Of a stretch of DNA of 64,000 bases, positions 1-8,771 are shown piece by piece. A model generated the notes under the pieces. The model saw only the letters and a program-made list of their open reading frames with translations, searched no databases and had not been told where the DNA came from. The stretch comes from Nitratireductor aestuarii (GTDB lineage: Bacteria; Pseudomonadota; Alphaproteobacteria; Rhizobiales; Rhizobiaceae): positions 62,001 through 126,000 of the forward strand of contig NZ_BMIF01000005.1 of NCBI RefSeq assembly GCF_014641695.1, in the 5' to 3' direction. The translations under genes were made by a program, and so were the position numbers. The stretch's first letter is position 1. Each line of letters begins with the position of its first letter.

Positions 1-688
1 CCGCATAGGTGATAGGGTTGGCGCGCACGAGGAAGACCAGCCACTCCGGATAGCTCGTGACCGCCTGCGTCCGCGACAGCGACGGATCGAGCGGGAAAAC
101 TGATGACGACGTGAAGTAAAGCGGCAGGATCAGCGTGTTCGAGAAGACACCAAAACCCTCAAAGCTGCGCACGCGGGCAGCCAGCAGGATGCCGAAGGAC
201 GTGAGCCCGAAGGACAGCATGAACATCAGCCCGATCGCCATTGCGATCTGGTCGACGCCCATGGTTACGTCGGCAAAGCGCGCAAGGAGCAGCACGAGGC
301 AGCCGTGCAGCGTCGCAACCGTCGCGCCGCCCAGCACCTTTCCGAGCAGGATCATCGAGCGCGGCATTGGCGAGACCAGCACTTCGCGCAGGAAGCCGAA
401 CTCGCGGTCCCAGATCACCGAGACGGCAAACTGGATCGACGTGTACATGATGTTGAGCACAATGACGGCGGGGAACAGGAACTGCAGGTAGGTGTATGGG
501 ATGACGTAGTTCACCTGGCCATAGACCTCGCCCCGGAAATAGGGGTTGAGCCCGACGCCAAGGATCAGCAGCCAGATCAGCGGGCGGCTGACGCCGCCGA
601 TCAGCTGGCCGCGGTCGCGTGTGGCGCGCATGATCTCGCGCAGCCAGACGCCATAGACGCCCCTCAAGAGAACGGCGAACTCGCTCAT
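1..688 (-). CDS. ABC-2 type transporter permease (3' end beyond window)
   Basis: This is the membrane subunit of an ABC-2 type exporter, partial because the frame stays open to base 1 (229 codons read). The N-terminal part has a short cytosolic segment followed by hydrophobic stretches, and the central PRSMILLGKVLGG segment is typical of the ABC-2/DrrB permease family. The ATG at 688 overlaps the end of the ATPase gene by four bases (ATGA), so the two are translationally coupled and almost certainly form one exporter. Members of the family export drugs, lipids or polysaccharides; nothing here fixes the cargo. The family is clear, the substrate unknown. Confidence 0.8.
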   Translation of the reverse strand, partial: MSEFAVLLRGVYGVWLREIMRATRDRGQLIGGVSRPLIWLLILGVGLNPYFRGEVYGQVNYVIPYTYLQFLFPAVIVLNIMYTSIQFAVSVIWDREFGFLREVLVSPMPRSMILLGKVLGGATVATLHGCLVLLLARFADVTMGVDQIAMAIGLMFMLSFGLTSFGILLAARVRSFEGFGVFSNTLILPLYFTSSSVFPLDPSLSRTQAVTSYPEWLVFLVRANPITYA

Positions 689-1647
689 CGACGTTCTCCC
701 CGTCCGTTGGCCACCTTGCCGGGGTCGGCACGATCGCGAAGCTCGCGTCCGGTAAGCGAGAGGAACACGCTTTCAAGCGTCGGTTCGCGGTGGCGCACTT
801 CCATGATCTTTCCTTCGAACGTGCCCTTCCTGAACATCTCCGGATCGGCACTCTCGGCGGGAACGACGATGCTGCGGACACCGATGACCTGCGCTTCAGG
901 GAAACGCGCCTGCACATCCTCAAGGGTCGCGGCGTCGATCGTGTCCACCTGCAGCCAGCGGCGACCGTACTCGCCCTTTAAACGCTCAGGCGAACCCTGC
1001 GCGATGATTTTTCCATGGTCGATGATGCAGACCACGTCCGCGTCCTCGACCTCCTCGATGTAGTGGGTGGTGGTGAGCACCGTCAGCGACCATTCGCGGC
1101 GCAGCCGATCGAGATATTGCCAGATCTGCTGGCGCGTCTGCGCGTCGAGCCCGACGGTCGGCTCGTCCAGGAACAGGATCTTCGGCTCGTGCATCAGCGC
1201 ACGGGCAATCTCCAGCCGGCGCCGCATGCCGCCAGAGAAGGTGCGCACGACGTCGTCCTCCCACTCCTCTAGCCCAACCAGTTCCAGCACCTGGCGAATG
1301 CGCGTCTCTCGCCTGCGGCCCGGCAGCCCATGGACGAGGCCGTGAAACTCAAGGTTCTCGCGGGCGGTCAGCCGGTCATCAAGGCTCGACGTCTGGAACA
1401 CAACGCCAATGTTGCGCCGAGCCCGGCGCGGATAGCGCAGCGCATCGTGACCGGCGACGGAAACGCTCCCGGAATCCGGTCGGTGGAGGGTGCAGAGGAT
1501 GTTGATGAGGGTGGTCTTGCCGGCTCCGTTCGGGCCCAGGAGAGCAAAGCTCGCGCCTTCCTCGATATCGAAGCTCACACCATCAAGTGCAACCTTCCCA
1601 CTGTAGCTGGCACGCAGATCTCTTGCACTAATGAGGTGGGTCATCAA
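685..1647 (-). CDS. ABC-2 type transporter ATP-binding protein (DrrA/CcmA-like)
   Basis: Cytoplasmic ATPase of 320 aa that powers the neighbouring ABC-2 permease. Walker A GPNGAGKTT is at residues 38-46, the Q-loop Gln at 85, signature FSGGM at 137-141, Walker B ILFLDE at 157-162 and the switch His at 195, so all catalytic motifs are intact. The roughly 100 residues after the nucleotide-binding domain match the C-terminal extension found in DrrA-like exporters. It is the first gene of a two-gene minus-strand operon and overlaps the permease start by four bases. The ABC-2 exporter role is well supported; the transported molecule cannot be inferred. Confidence 0.88.
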   Translation of the reverse strand: MMTHLISARDLRASYSGKVALDGVSFDIEEGASFALLGPNGAGKTTLINILCTLHRPDSGSVSVAGHDALRYPRRARRNIGVVFQTSSLDDRLTARENLEFHGLVHGLPGRRRETRIRQVLELVGLEEWEDDVVRTFSGGMRRRLEIARALMHEPKILFLDEPTVGLDAQTRQQIWQYLDRLRREWSLTVLTTTHYIEEVEDADVVCIIDHGKIIAQGSPERLKGEYGRRWLQVDTIDAATLEDVQARFPEAQVIGVRSIVVPAESADPEMFRKGTFEGKIMEVRHREPTLESVFLSLTGRELRDRADPGKVANGRGERR

Positions 1648-2023
1648 CTCTCAGACTTCGCAATGAATTGGCATCTGCAGAAGGCAGACAGCCGCCGAAA
1701 CAGGCCCAGCATATAAACCCCCGCCGGGTTAAGACAATGGTGGTGAACTTGCTCAGGATCGCTGAACAAAAAGTTGCACGCACCATGAACAGATGTCGCA
1801 CCCCATTCGTTCTGCCATCCGCAGTTTAAGTTATAACAATCTGATCTTATGTTTGTCCGCGAGGAAACGCTTCAGCTTGCGCGAGACGTCAGCGGGTGTA
1901 TGAAGTTGTATGCACGCCTCTTCCTGGCGAACACGTGACACAGCTTCTTTCCGGAATTGCAGCGGCAACAATTGGAATCAGGTCAGCTGTTGATGAGCTG
2001 AGATGATTCGGCGACAGGACAAG
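1648..2023. other. Intergenic region between divergent exporter genes
   Basis: About 375 bases separate the minus-strand ABC exporter operon from the plus-strand MFS gene, so both promoters should lie here. The part around 1820-1860 is AT-richer than its surroundings. A 29-codon open frame at 1849-1938 has no convincing ribosome binding site and no recognisable product. I see no clear palindrome, RNA gene or terminator. Confidence 0.4.
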
Positions 2024-3271
2024 ATGACGGAAACCGGCGACACCATCGCATCCCCCTCGCCCCGTGCCGGCACGTTCGAGGCGCTCCGTCACCGCAACTA
2101 TCGGCTCTACTGGCTGGGCAACGTCGTTTCCTTCATCGGTGACTGGCTCGACCAGATCGCGCTCAACTGGCTGGTGATCTCCACCACCGGCGACCCGATC
2201 ATGCTGGGCCTCGTCAACCTGGGGCGCGGCCTGCCGATTATGCTTTTCGCCATGTTCGGCGGAGTCATAGCCGACCGTGTGGACCGGCGCACGATGCTGA
2301 TCTGCACCCAGTTCCTGGCCATGACGGTGGCCATCGGGCTTGCCTGTACCGTTGCCTTCTTCGACGCCTCGATCTGGCTGATACTGCTGCTCGCCACCTG
2401 CCGGGGGCTGATCGTGGCCTTCAACATGCCGGCGCGCAACTCGCTGATCTATCAACTCGTACCGCGCAATGCGGTGGCGAGTGCCGTGTCGCTCAACTCC
2501 GTCACCATGAACATGGCGAAGATCATCGGCCCGCTGGCCTCGGCCGCCATTATCGCGAGCCTGGGCGTCACGGCCTGCTTCATCGCCAATGCGGTGAGCT
2601 TCACCTTCGTGATGGCCATGCTGATGCTGATCGATCTGCCTGCCCAGAAGGTGGAGCGCAGGGAGGAATCGCTCGTCCAGAGCCTCGTCGGCGGCTTTGC
2701 CTACATGAAGACGGAACCGGTCCTGCTGATGCTGGTGGCGGTGGCGCTGGTGCCCACCTTTTTCTGCCAGCCCTACATGCAGTTCCTGTCGGTTTTCTCC
2801 GCCCAGGTCTTCGACGCTGGCGCATCCGGCTTCGGCATCATGACGGCGATCGCCGCAGCCGGCTCGATCTGCGGCGGATTGCTGGCAAGCCGTGTGCAGC
2901 GCGAGGCGCGTCGCGGGTCGATCATGCTGATCTTCATGAGCTGCTTCGCGATCGCGCTGGTGCTGTTCTCGGCCGCGCCCAACATCTATGTCGCCATACC
3001 GATCCTTTTTGCGGCCGGTGCGATGCACATCGCCTACAATTCATCGAATGACACCATCCTGCAGCTGATGGTGGATGACGCCTATCGCGGCCGCGTGCTT
3101 GCCTCACTGTTCATGACGCGCGGGCTGATGCCCGTCGGCACCGCGACCATGGCGCTTCTCGCCGCCGCTGTTGGCCCACGCCTCGCCCTTGGTCTGATGT
3201 CATCGGTGGTTCTGGTCTTCGCCCTCGTTCTCTGGATCTGGATGCCGCGCCTGCGCAATCTCAGGGTCTAG
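2024..3271 (+). CDS. MFS transporter, DHA3/EntS-like exporter
   Basis: Integral membrane protein of 415 aa with about 12 hydrophobic segments. The start ETGDT...FEALRHRNYRLYWLGNVVSFIGDWLDQIALNWLV is characteristic of the enterobactin exporter (EntS)/DHA3 branch of the major facilitator superfamily, which exports drugs or siderophores by proton antiport. The loop GVIADRVDRRTML is the MFS motif A equivalent after helix 2. I chose the ATG at 2024 because AGGAC lies six bases upstream; an in-frame ATG at 2003 is poorly preceded. It is a single gene, convergent with the DUF1684 operon. The substrate is unknown. Confidence 0.85.
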   Translation: MTETGDTIASPSPRAGTFEALRHRNYRLYWLGNVVSFIGDWLDQIALNWLVISTTGDPIMLGLVNLGRGLPIMLFAMFGGVIADRVDRRTMLICTQFLAMTVAIGLACTVAFFDASIWLILLLATCRGLIVAFNMPARNSLIYQLVPRNAVASAVSLNSVTMNMAKIIGPLASAAIIASLGVTACFIANAVSFTFVMAMLMLIDLPAQKVERREESLVQSLVGGFAYMKTEPVLLMLVAVALVPTFFCQPYMQFLSVFSAQVFDAGASGFGIMTAIAAAGSICGGLLASRVQREARRGSIMLIFMSCFAIALVLFSAAPNIYVAIPILFAAGAMHIAYNSSNDTILQLMVDDAYRGRVLASLFMTRGLMPVGTATMALLAAAVGPRLALGLMSSVVLVFALVLWIWMPRLRNLRV

Positions 3272-3291
3272 AGCGGGCGTACCGGCCCGCT
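3272..3291. terminator. Hairpin between convergent genes
   Basis: AGCGGGC at 3272-3278 and GCCCGCT at 3285-3291 form a perfect seven-base-pair stem with a six-base loop, starting one base after the MFS stop codon and 20 bases before the end of the convergent DUF1684 gene. There is no strong T tract on either side, so a terminator role is probable but not certain. Confidence 0.45.
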
Positions 3292-3311
3292 CCGCTCATC
3301 CACAATGTCGA

Positions 3312-4190
3312 TCAAGCCTTCTTGTAGGTCAGCGTGCGCTCGATTTGGCGCTCCGGCTTCTTCTCGCCGGCGGTGACCTCGAAATCGAGGTGGTTCTCGG
3401 GCGGCGCGACCGGGCAGGTCACGAAGTTCGTGAAGGCGCAAGGCAGAGCGACCGCATAGTTGAAGTCGATCCAGTCGATGCGTGTGTTCGTCTCGTCGGT
3501 AAACTCCAGCTCAAGCACGCGGCCCGCACCATAGGTGGTCTTGCCGTTCGTCAGGTCACGGAAGTGCGCCACCGGCTGGATGCCGCCCGTCGAAGTTGCC
3601 TTACCGATCAGGACCAGCGTGTAGCTGCGGCCGTTGTGCTCGAAGGTGAAGGTGCCGATGCGCGGCGTGGATTCCCGCACGCCCGTCTCGACTGTTTCGG
3701 CCTCGAACTCTGTGATTGGCGTTGGCGTATAGACGCCGGGAATGCGCCAGGCGGGGTCGTAGTCATATTCCGACACGCCCGCTTCAGCGAGCGGTGTTGC
3801 CTGATGCGGATCGCGCACGCGCACGCCATAGAGCTGTTGCCCGTCCTGGGTGCTGCGCACGATGGTCTCGACCTCGCACGCGCCGTAATAGACGGGTACG
3901 CTCTTGCCATGGCCGTAAGTCTGGTTACGTCCGGGAATGATCTCCACCGGGCCTGTCGGATATTCCCCATTCACCGAAAGGTTCGGGCCAGACGCGGGTG
4001 GCGTGTACATGACCTTGCCGTCCTCGACACCCCAGGTGCCGGGAAGCAGGTCGAAGGTCACAGCCTTGTCGGTCGGCTCCAGCCAGTACTGGGCAACCAG
4101 CGATGTCCAGCCATAGGGGCGGAACATCGTTGCCACATGGGCGTAGCGCCACTCCCGCCACTGGCCTGCCAGATGTTCTGTCGTCGGCAT
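3312..4190 (-). CDS. DUF1684 domain protein
   Basis: Protein of 292 aa whose C-terminal half carries the hallmark of DUF1684 (PF07920): a DFN...PCAFT...CPVAPPEN...AGEK arrangement around residues 240-280, preceded by an F...RYLELE-like beta-rich segment. The family's biochemical function is not established. No signal peptide or membrane segment is visible, so it is probably cytosolic. It is the last gene of the seven-gene minus-strand operon that begins with a solute-binding protein at 9784, 31 bases after the BAAT-type hydrolase, which suggests both act on the same imported compound. Family assignment is firm; any role is inference. Confidence 0.8.
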   Translation of the reverse strand: MPTTEHLAGQWREWRYAHVATMFRPYGWTSLVAQYWLEPTDKAVTFDLLPGTWGVEDGKVMYTPPASGPNLSVNGEYPTGPVEIIPGRNQTYGHGKSVPVYYGACEVETIVRSTQDGQQLYGVRVRDPHQATPLAEAGVSEYDYDPAWRIPGVYTPTPITEFEAETVETGVRESTPRIGTFTFEHNGRSYTLVLIGKATSTGGIQPVAHFRDLTNGKTTYGAGRVLELEFTDETNTRIDWIDFNYAVALPCAFTNFVTCPVAPPENHLDFEVTAGEKKPERQIERTLTYKKA

Positions 4191-4221
4191 TTTACTTTGC
4201 TCCTTGAATAGAATTCCTGTC

Positions 4222-5529
4222 TCAGCGGCCCGCGCGCGAGGTGCCCGTCACTTCATCGAGGAAGGCGAGCATGCCCTCCCACGAACCGTCATTGGCGCGC
4301 GCATTGCCCGAAGGCGTGCCGCCATTGGTGTAGGGCACCTTCGATACCGGATGGATCCGCGTGATCTGCGTCGAAGGTACAATCGGCAGATTGATCGCAT
4401 GACCTGCGTCGTCGAAATCGAGATGGCGGACGGGATGCGGATGGTTGTGCCGGCGCAGCGTCGAGACAACCATCTTTGAATAGAGGCTCGACGGCCATGC
4501 CCTATCGTCGCGACCCGAGATCAGCAGCACCGGGCCATCGATCTTCTCCACCGGAATACGCGCCCTGGCGGCGAGCTCGCGATCCTTCAGCCCCTCGAAG
4601 AACACAGAATGGTGTCGGGTGGGCGGGGCATCGCCTCCCCACGGGTGCCAGTGCACGGCCTTGTTGTTGTTCCAGAGGTGTTCGAGCGGAACACCGCCCA
4701 TGGTCCAGGTGACGCCCTGCCATCCGCCACGCGCAGGATCGCCAGCACCCTGAGCGCCGTGCACCATCGCACCCGGCACATAGGCTATGACGGCTGAGAC
4801 GAGCTCCGGATAGGTCGCACCCAGGAGCAGCGAAAGCTCGCCGCCGCGCGACTGACCGCTGACGGCCACAAAGCCATTCTTCGGAGAAAGCTCGCGGTGC
4901 GCCCAGCGCAGGCCGGTCTCCAGATATTCAAGCGGCGTCTCGGTGATGTAGGGCGAGAGTCCCGGCGCCTTGAAGTAGGCGAGCGCGAATGCCTGATAGC
5001 CACGCGACGCAAGCATGGCTGCGCGCGGCTCGTTGATGCCGCCTCCAGAACCGTAGAGCACGGTGACCACCGGATGCGGCCCCTCGCCTGCCGGCGTGAA
5101 CAGCGTACCAACAAGCCCCTCGTCGCGGATTTCGCGCCGCTCCACACCCGACGCCGCAAAGCGCTGGAGGAGCTCAGCCTCGGTTGTCTCGCCTTCGTCT
5201 GTCTCGGCAGTGAGGACCGTCCGCAGCGGCGCCATCACATCATCCGGGAACATGTCCGCACTTTTGCCGTCGTCCGGCAGCTGGCTCCAGATGAGCCCCA
5301 TCGGAGCCACTTCGGCATAGTCGCCGCCCACGGGAGCATCACGCGTCAGGTCCACAGTGCCGTTTTCGTCGGCCATGAAGGTGGCCTGGCTCATCCAGCT
5401 TGCGTCGCCGCCGCGGATCGTCCGCGCGGAAATAGCCACAAGCTGGTCAGGCGCGAGACCCGTCAGCGTGATGCGGCGGGGTTCATCGACCAGCCCGTCT
5501 GCCGGTTCAACGGTGAGCTTCAGGGTCAT
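4222..5529 (-). CDS. Acyl-CoA thioesterase/BAAT-type alpha/beta hydrolase
   Basis: Protein of 435 aa with the two-domain layout of the acyl-CoA thioester hydrolase/bile acid-CoA:amino acid N-acyltransferase family: an N-terminal beta-sandwich (about 1-130) and a C-terminal alpha/beta hydrolase. The nucleophile sits in GQSRGGE (Ser instead of the Cys of true BAAT enzymes), the acid in LISGRDDRAW and the catalytic His in FDDAGHAINL. These enzymes hydrolyse acyl-CoA thioesters or related esters. Its start overlaps the stop of the upstream Ldh-like gene by four bases, so they are co-translated. No export signal is seen. The exact substrate is unknown. Confidence 0.82.
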   Translation of the reverse strand: MTLKLTVEPADGLVDEPRRITLTGLAPDQLVAISARTIRGGDASWMSQATFMADENGTVDLTRDAPVGGDYAEVAPMGLIWSQLPDDGKSADMFPDDVMAPLRTVLTAETDEGETTEAELLQRFAASGVERREIRDEGLVGTLFTPAGEGPHPVVTVLYGSGGGINEPRAAMLASRGYQAFALAYFKAPGLSPYITETPLEYLETGLRWAHRELSPKNGFVAVSGQSRGGELSLLLGATYPELVSAVIAYVPGAMVHGAQGAGDPARGGWQGVTWTMGGVPLEHLWNNNKAVHWHPWGGDAPPTRHHSVFFEGLKDRELAARARIPVEKIDGPVLLISGRDDRAWPSSLYSKMVVSTLRRHNHPHPVRHLDFDDAGHAINLPIVPSTQITRIHPVSKVPYTNGGTPSGNARANDGSWEGMLAFLDEVTGTSRAGR

Positions 5530-6437
5530 TTGTCTTCCCCTTGTGTTGATGCGGCCATGCGAGCGAGCTGCGTTTCAAGACGCTCTATGACGCCGTCATC
5601 CAGTTCAGTATCGGGTGAGACGTCCCCACCACGCGGCCAGTAGCCGCCGGCGTCGGTCCAGTCGCGGCGCAGTTCTCCCAGCAGGCTCTCGGGATCACCT
5701 ATCCTGCCTGCATCGATGGCGATGAAGAAGACGCCGCGCCCGTTCGGGTCGCCCCTGCCCTCGCTTGCGACGCCTGCCAGAACCTCCACGATCAGGCCAA
5801 CAAGCGAGCCGATCTGCCCGCCACGTGGCAGCAGGGCAGCCACATCAGCGGCAACGGTCGTCGGCCTGCCGTCTGCGTCGATGGCGACACCATCCTTGAG
5901 CGGCTTGCCCTTCATGCGGGCGTTCTTCACATCCGCCATGGTCGCCGTGCTGGTCGCCGTATCGACGACGAGACGGCCCTCACCCCTGCCGAAGCCGAGG
6001 GCGATCGGGTTTGTACCGATGACCGAACGATTGCCACCATAGGGTGCAACGAATGGCGGACCCTCCGCACCGGCAATAGCGAGTAATCCTTCGTCGGCCA
6101 GATAGCGAGCGAAGGGTGCAAGCCGACCAAAGCCTTTCACCCCCCTGAGGAACACTGCCGCAATGCCGAACGCACGCGCCGCCTGCTTAAGGTCGAGTGT
6201 TGCGGCGGCGACTCCAAGGGGCGAAAAATTCTGCGCGCAGTCGCGCCATTCCATGGCGGTCGTGCTACCTGCCTTCGGCACCACCAGCCCCGGCTGCCAC
6301 TCGTCCAGCATGTCGAAGCCAAAACGCGGCAGGCCAAGAGCCTCGGCCTCAACGAGCGCTTCGGCTGCAAGGCGCGCAGCCTCGCCGCCGCCAAGTGCTG
6401 CCGCCAGTGTTTCGGTTGCTTCGCTTACAGAAATCAT
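5526..6437 (-). CDS. Divergent Ldh_2-fold protein lacking conserved histidines
   Basis: Protein of 303 aa related to the malate/L-lactate/ureidoglycolate dehydrogenase (Ldh_2) family: GTNPIALGF, DTATS and DADGRPTT follow the family order. It is shorter than the usual 330-350 aa. The family's SHG motif near the N-terminus is read here as RFG (LGLPRFGF), the NHFG motif as KGFG, and the GGHKGYG cofactor segment as RGGQIGSL, so both conserved histidines are missing while the Asp of DxATS is kept. It may use a different chemistry or be a non-catalytic homologue. It overlaps the GntR gene upstream and the hydrolase downstream by four bases each. Confidence 0.75.
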   Translation of the reverse strand: MISVSEATETLAAALGGGEAARLAAEALVEAEALGLPRFGFDMLDEWQPGLVVPKAGSTTAMEWRDCAQNFSPLGVAAATLDLKQAARAFGIAAVFLRGVKGFGRLAPFARYLADEGLLAIAGAEGPPFVAPYGGNRSVIGTNPIALGFGRGEGRLVVDTATSTATMADVKNARMKGKPLKDGVAIDADGRPTTVAADVAALLPRGGQIGSLVGLIVEVLAGVASEGRGDPNGRGVFFIAIDAGRIGDPESLLGELRRDWTDAGGYWPRGGDVSPDTELDDGVIERLETQLARMAASTQGEDK

Positions 6438-7129
6438 CGTTCCGCACTCCGGGCTTCACCCTGCGACAGGTAGCCGAGGGTCATCAGCCGCTCGATCAGG
6501 AATTCGCGGCTGTGCTTTATGTGTTCGGCCTCGATCGAGGCTGCCCGCTCGCCGTCGCCCGCTTCGATGGCATCCACCAGCGCAGTATGTTCGTCTGAGT
6601 GCTCGCCCGCCTTGACGGTGAAGTCGATGGCAAAGCGCAGCAGCCGCTCAAGCTCGTCGAACAGGCTTTCCGAGAGCGCCACCAGCCTCCGGTTTCGGCT
6701 GCAGCTGGCGATTGCCACGTGAAAGCGGCGGGCCACCTGCTGCATGGCGCCCACGTCGAGAGGCGCATCATATTCGCGAACGATCCGGCGCAGTTCCGCG
6801 ACGTCTTCCGGAGTAGCATAGCGTGCTGCCTGCCGGGCCGCGTGCGGTCCGATCGCAGCGCGCATGTCGAGGATCTCGTGCACCGCCTGGAAGGTTATGG
6901 GTGCCACGCGATAGCCGCTGCGTGGCAGGATCGTCACCAGCCCATCTGCTGCAAGCCGCTGCATCGCATCGCGCACCGGCGTCTTAGAGACCTCGTACTC
7001 CTGGGCGATCTCTGCGGCATCCAGCGTCGCCCCCGGCGTGATCTCGCAGCGCATGATCCGCTGGCGGAGCGCCGTATAGATCCGCTCCGAAGCCGTCACG
7101 GCGGGGGGATGCGTTTGTGTGCTGATCAT
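6434..7129 (-). CDS. GntR family transcriptional regulator, FCD (FadR) subfamily
   Basis: Regulator of 231 aa: an N-terminal winged helix-turn-helix (about 10-80, with the typical AEIAQEYEVSKTPVRDAMQRLAADGLV signature split over the recognition helices) and a C-terminal all-helical FCD ligand-binding domain. FCD regulators usually bind small carboxylates or sugar acids and act as repressors relieved by ligand. It lies inside the operon it probably controls, between the ABC permease and the Ldh-like gene. The two TGATGCATCA palindromes at 9962 and 9983 upstream of the first gene are the best candidate operators. Confidence 0.9.
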   Translation of the reverse strand: MISTQTHPPAVTASERIYTALRQRIMRCEITPGATLDAAEIAQEYEVSKTPVRDAMQRLAADGLVTILPRSGYRVAPITFQAVHEILDMRAAIGPHAARQAARYATPEDVAELRRIVREYDAPLDVGAMQQVARRFHVAIASCSRNRRLVALSESLFDELERLLRFAIDFTVKAGEHSDEHTALVDAIEAGDGERAASIEAEHIKHSREFLIERLMTLGYLSQGEARSAER

Positions 7130-7147
7130 GGTCTGCCTGCCACTGCC

Positions 7148-7960
7148 TCAGTGCTTCGCCCAGGGCACGAACTTGCGTTCCAGCGCTTCAAGCAGCAGGA
7201 TCGTGAAGTAACCCATGGCCGAGATCACCACGATGCCGACGAACATGCGCGACACCGCGAAGGTCTGCCAGGACGCCCAGATCATGAAGCCCACGCCGCT
7301 GCGCGCACCAAGAAACTCCGCCGCCGCAATGATGATGTAGGACGATCCGGCCGCAAGCTTCAGGCCCGTGAAGATGTTGGGCATGGCCGACGGCAGCGCG
7401 ATGTAGCGGAACGTCTGGAACCTCGAGCCACCGGCATTCCTCGCCACATCCAGATAGATCTGCGGGATCTGCATCACGCCGCCGAGCGTGTTGTAGAACA
7501 TCAGGAAGAACACGCCGATGGCGATGACCACGTATTTGGACGCGTCGCCAACGCCGAAAATCAGCAGGATCAGCGGCAGGATGGCGATCTTTGGCACCGG
7601 ATAGAGCGCCGAGAAAATCGGTCCGAGCACACGCCGGATAGGCGCGGAAAGGCCAAGGATGAGGCCCAGCAGAATGCCGGGTACAGCGCCCAGCACATAG
7701 CCGACCGCAACGCGCCGCAGCGTCGCCCAGATGTGATCGAAGATCTCGAGGCTCGCCGTCATCTGCCAGGCCGTGCCGGCGATTGAGCTTGGCGCCGGGA
7801 AGAAGCGACGGTCGATCAGGCCTGTCTGCGAGCAGATCTCCCACAGGAGCAGCAGCAGAAGCGGGCTGAAATAGGAAATGGTGCGGTGGAGCTTCTCGCG
7901 GCGCGAGTGACTCTTCAGCCGTGCGATCTGTTCTGGCGAAAGGGTATAGGGCTTCGACAA
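7148..7960 (-). CDS. ABC transporter permease, taurine/nitrate/sulfonate (SsuC/TauC) type
   Basis: Inner-membrane permease of 270 aa with about six hydrophobic segments and the EAA loop typical of binding-protein-dependent importers (NAGGSRFQTFRYIALPSAMP...). The family imports sulfonates, nitrate, thiamine precursors or aromatic acids. The start is a TTG at 7960 with GGAG eight bases upstream, directly after the stop codon of the ATPase gene. With the ATPase and binding protein it makes a complete importer. The cargo is not identifiable from sequence, but the downstream hydrolase suggests an ester, amide or acyl compound (inference). Confidence 0.88.
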   Translation of the reverse strand: MSKPYTLSPEQIARLKSHSRREKLHRTISYFSPLLLLLLWEICSQTGLIDRRFFPAPSSIAGTAWQMTASLEIFDHIWATLRRVAVGYVLGAVPGILLGLILGLSAPIRRVLGPIFSALYPVPKIAILPLILLIFGVGDASKYVVIAIGVFFLMFYNTLGGVMQIPQIYLDVARNAGGSRFQTFRYIALPSAMPNIFTGLKLAAGSSYIIIAAAEFLGARSGVGFMIWASWQTFAVSRMFVGIVVISAMGYFTILLLEALERKFVPWAKH

Positions 7961-7961
7961 G

Positions 7962-8771
7962 TTAGTGCTCCGGTGAGACGGCCAGAAGACGCCAGACTTC
8001 GTAGGTCAGGTCCCAGAACCGCTTGTCGCGACGCATTTCGACAACGTCGCGGGGGCGTTCGAAGGGTACGGGGAGATCGGCAACAATGGTGCCCGGACGC
8101 GGCGACATCACCAGCACACGGTCTGCAAGCGTCAGTGCCTCGTCAACGCTGTGGGTGATGAAGACCACCGTCTTGCCGGTGCGCTCCCAGATGCGCAGCA
8201 GCTCCTGTTGCAGCACGAGGCGGGTCTGCTCGTCGAGCGCGCCAAAGGGTTCATCCATCAGCAGGATATCGCGGTCGTCCACAAGGGCGCGGGCAACGGA
8301 GACGCGCTGTTTCATGCCGCCTGAAAGCTGGTGAGGCCGGGCGTCTGCGAAGTCAGTCAAGCCCGTCAACTCCAGAAGCTCTGCTACGCGGGCGCGCTGC
8401 TCTTTTGCCGCAACGCCCTTCAGCTTCAGCGGAAACGCAACGTTCTGCGCCACGGTCAGCCACGGCAGCACCGAGGCTTCCTGAAACACCATGGCAGGCT
8501 GGGCGCTGGTGTGGAGACGGAACTCGCCGGAGAACGGCTGCTCAAGCCCGGCCAGAATGCGCAGAACCGTCGTCTTGCCGCAGCCGCTGGGGCCGACGAT
8601 GCAGACGAACTCGCCGCGCTTCACCGTAAAATTGACATTGGCCGCCGCCAGCGTGATGCGGTCCCCGGAGACGTCGTAGAACGCCTTCACCAGGTCCCGC
8701 ACCTCGATGGCAGGGGCGGCTTCTGCCGGGACGCTGACGTCCCGGCTGATTTCATCCGAATGCACGATCAT
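7962..8771 (-). CDS. ABC transporter ATP-binding protein, SsuB/TauB type
   Basis: Cytoplasmic ATPase of 269 aa. Walker A GPSGCGKTT is at residues 60-68, signature LSGGM at 149-153, Walker B ILLMDE at 169-174, followed by the D-loop FGALDEQTR; all motifs are intact. It belongs to the nitrate/sulfonate/taurine ATPase group that pairs with SsuC-like permeases. It overlaps the end of the binding-protein gene by four bases (ATGA at 8768-8771). It energises uptake of the compound handled by the rest of the operon. Confidence 0.9.
   Translation of the reverse strand: MIVHSDEISRDVSVPAEAAPAIEVRDLVKAFYDVSGDRITLAAANVNFTVKRGEFVCIVGPSGCGKTTVLRILAGLEQPFSGEFRLHTSAQPAMVFQEASVLPWLTVAQNVAFPLKLKGVAAKEQRARVAELLELTGLTDFADARPHQLSGGMKQRVSVARALVDDRDILLMDEPFGALDEQTRLVLQQELLRIWERTGKTVVFITHSVDEALTLADRVLVMSPRPGTIVADLPVPFERPRDVVEMRRDKRFWDLTYEVWRLLAVSPEH

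Noticed and set aside
1849-1938. Possible 29-codon peptide in the ABC/MFS gap
   Set aside because: No ribosome binding site, conserved pattern or neighbour logic supports translation.
1889-3028. Long minus-strand open frame (379 codons), rich in His, Gln and Asp
   Set aside because: It is antisense to the MFS gene in a GC-rich codon pattern, with no family motif; the plus-strand protein is clearly real.
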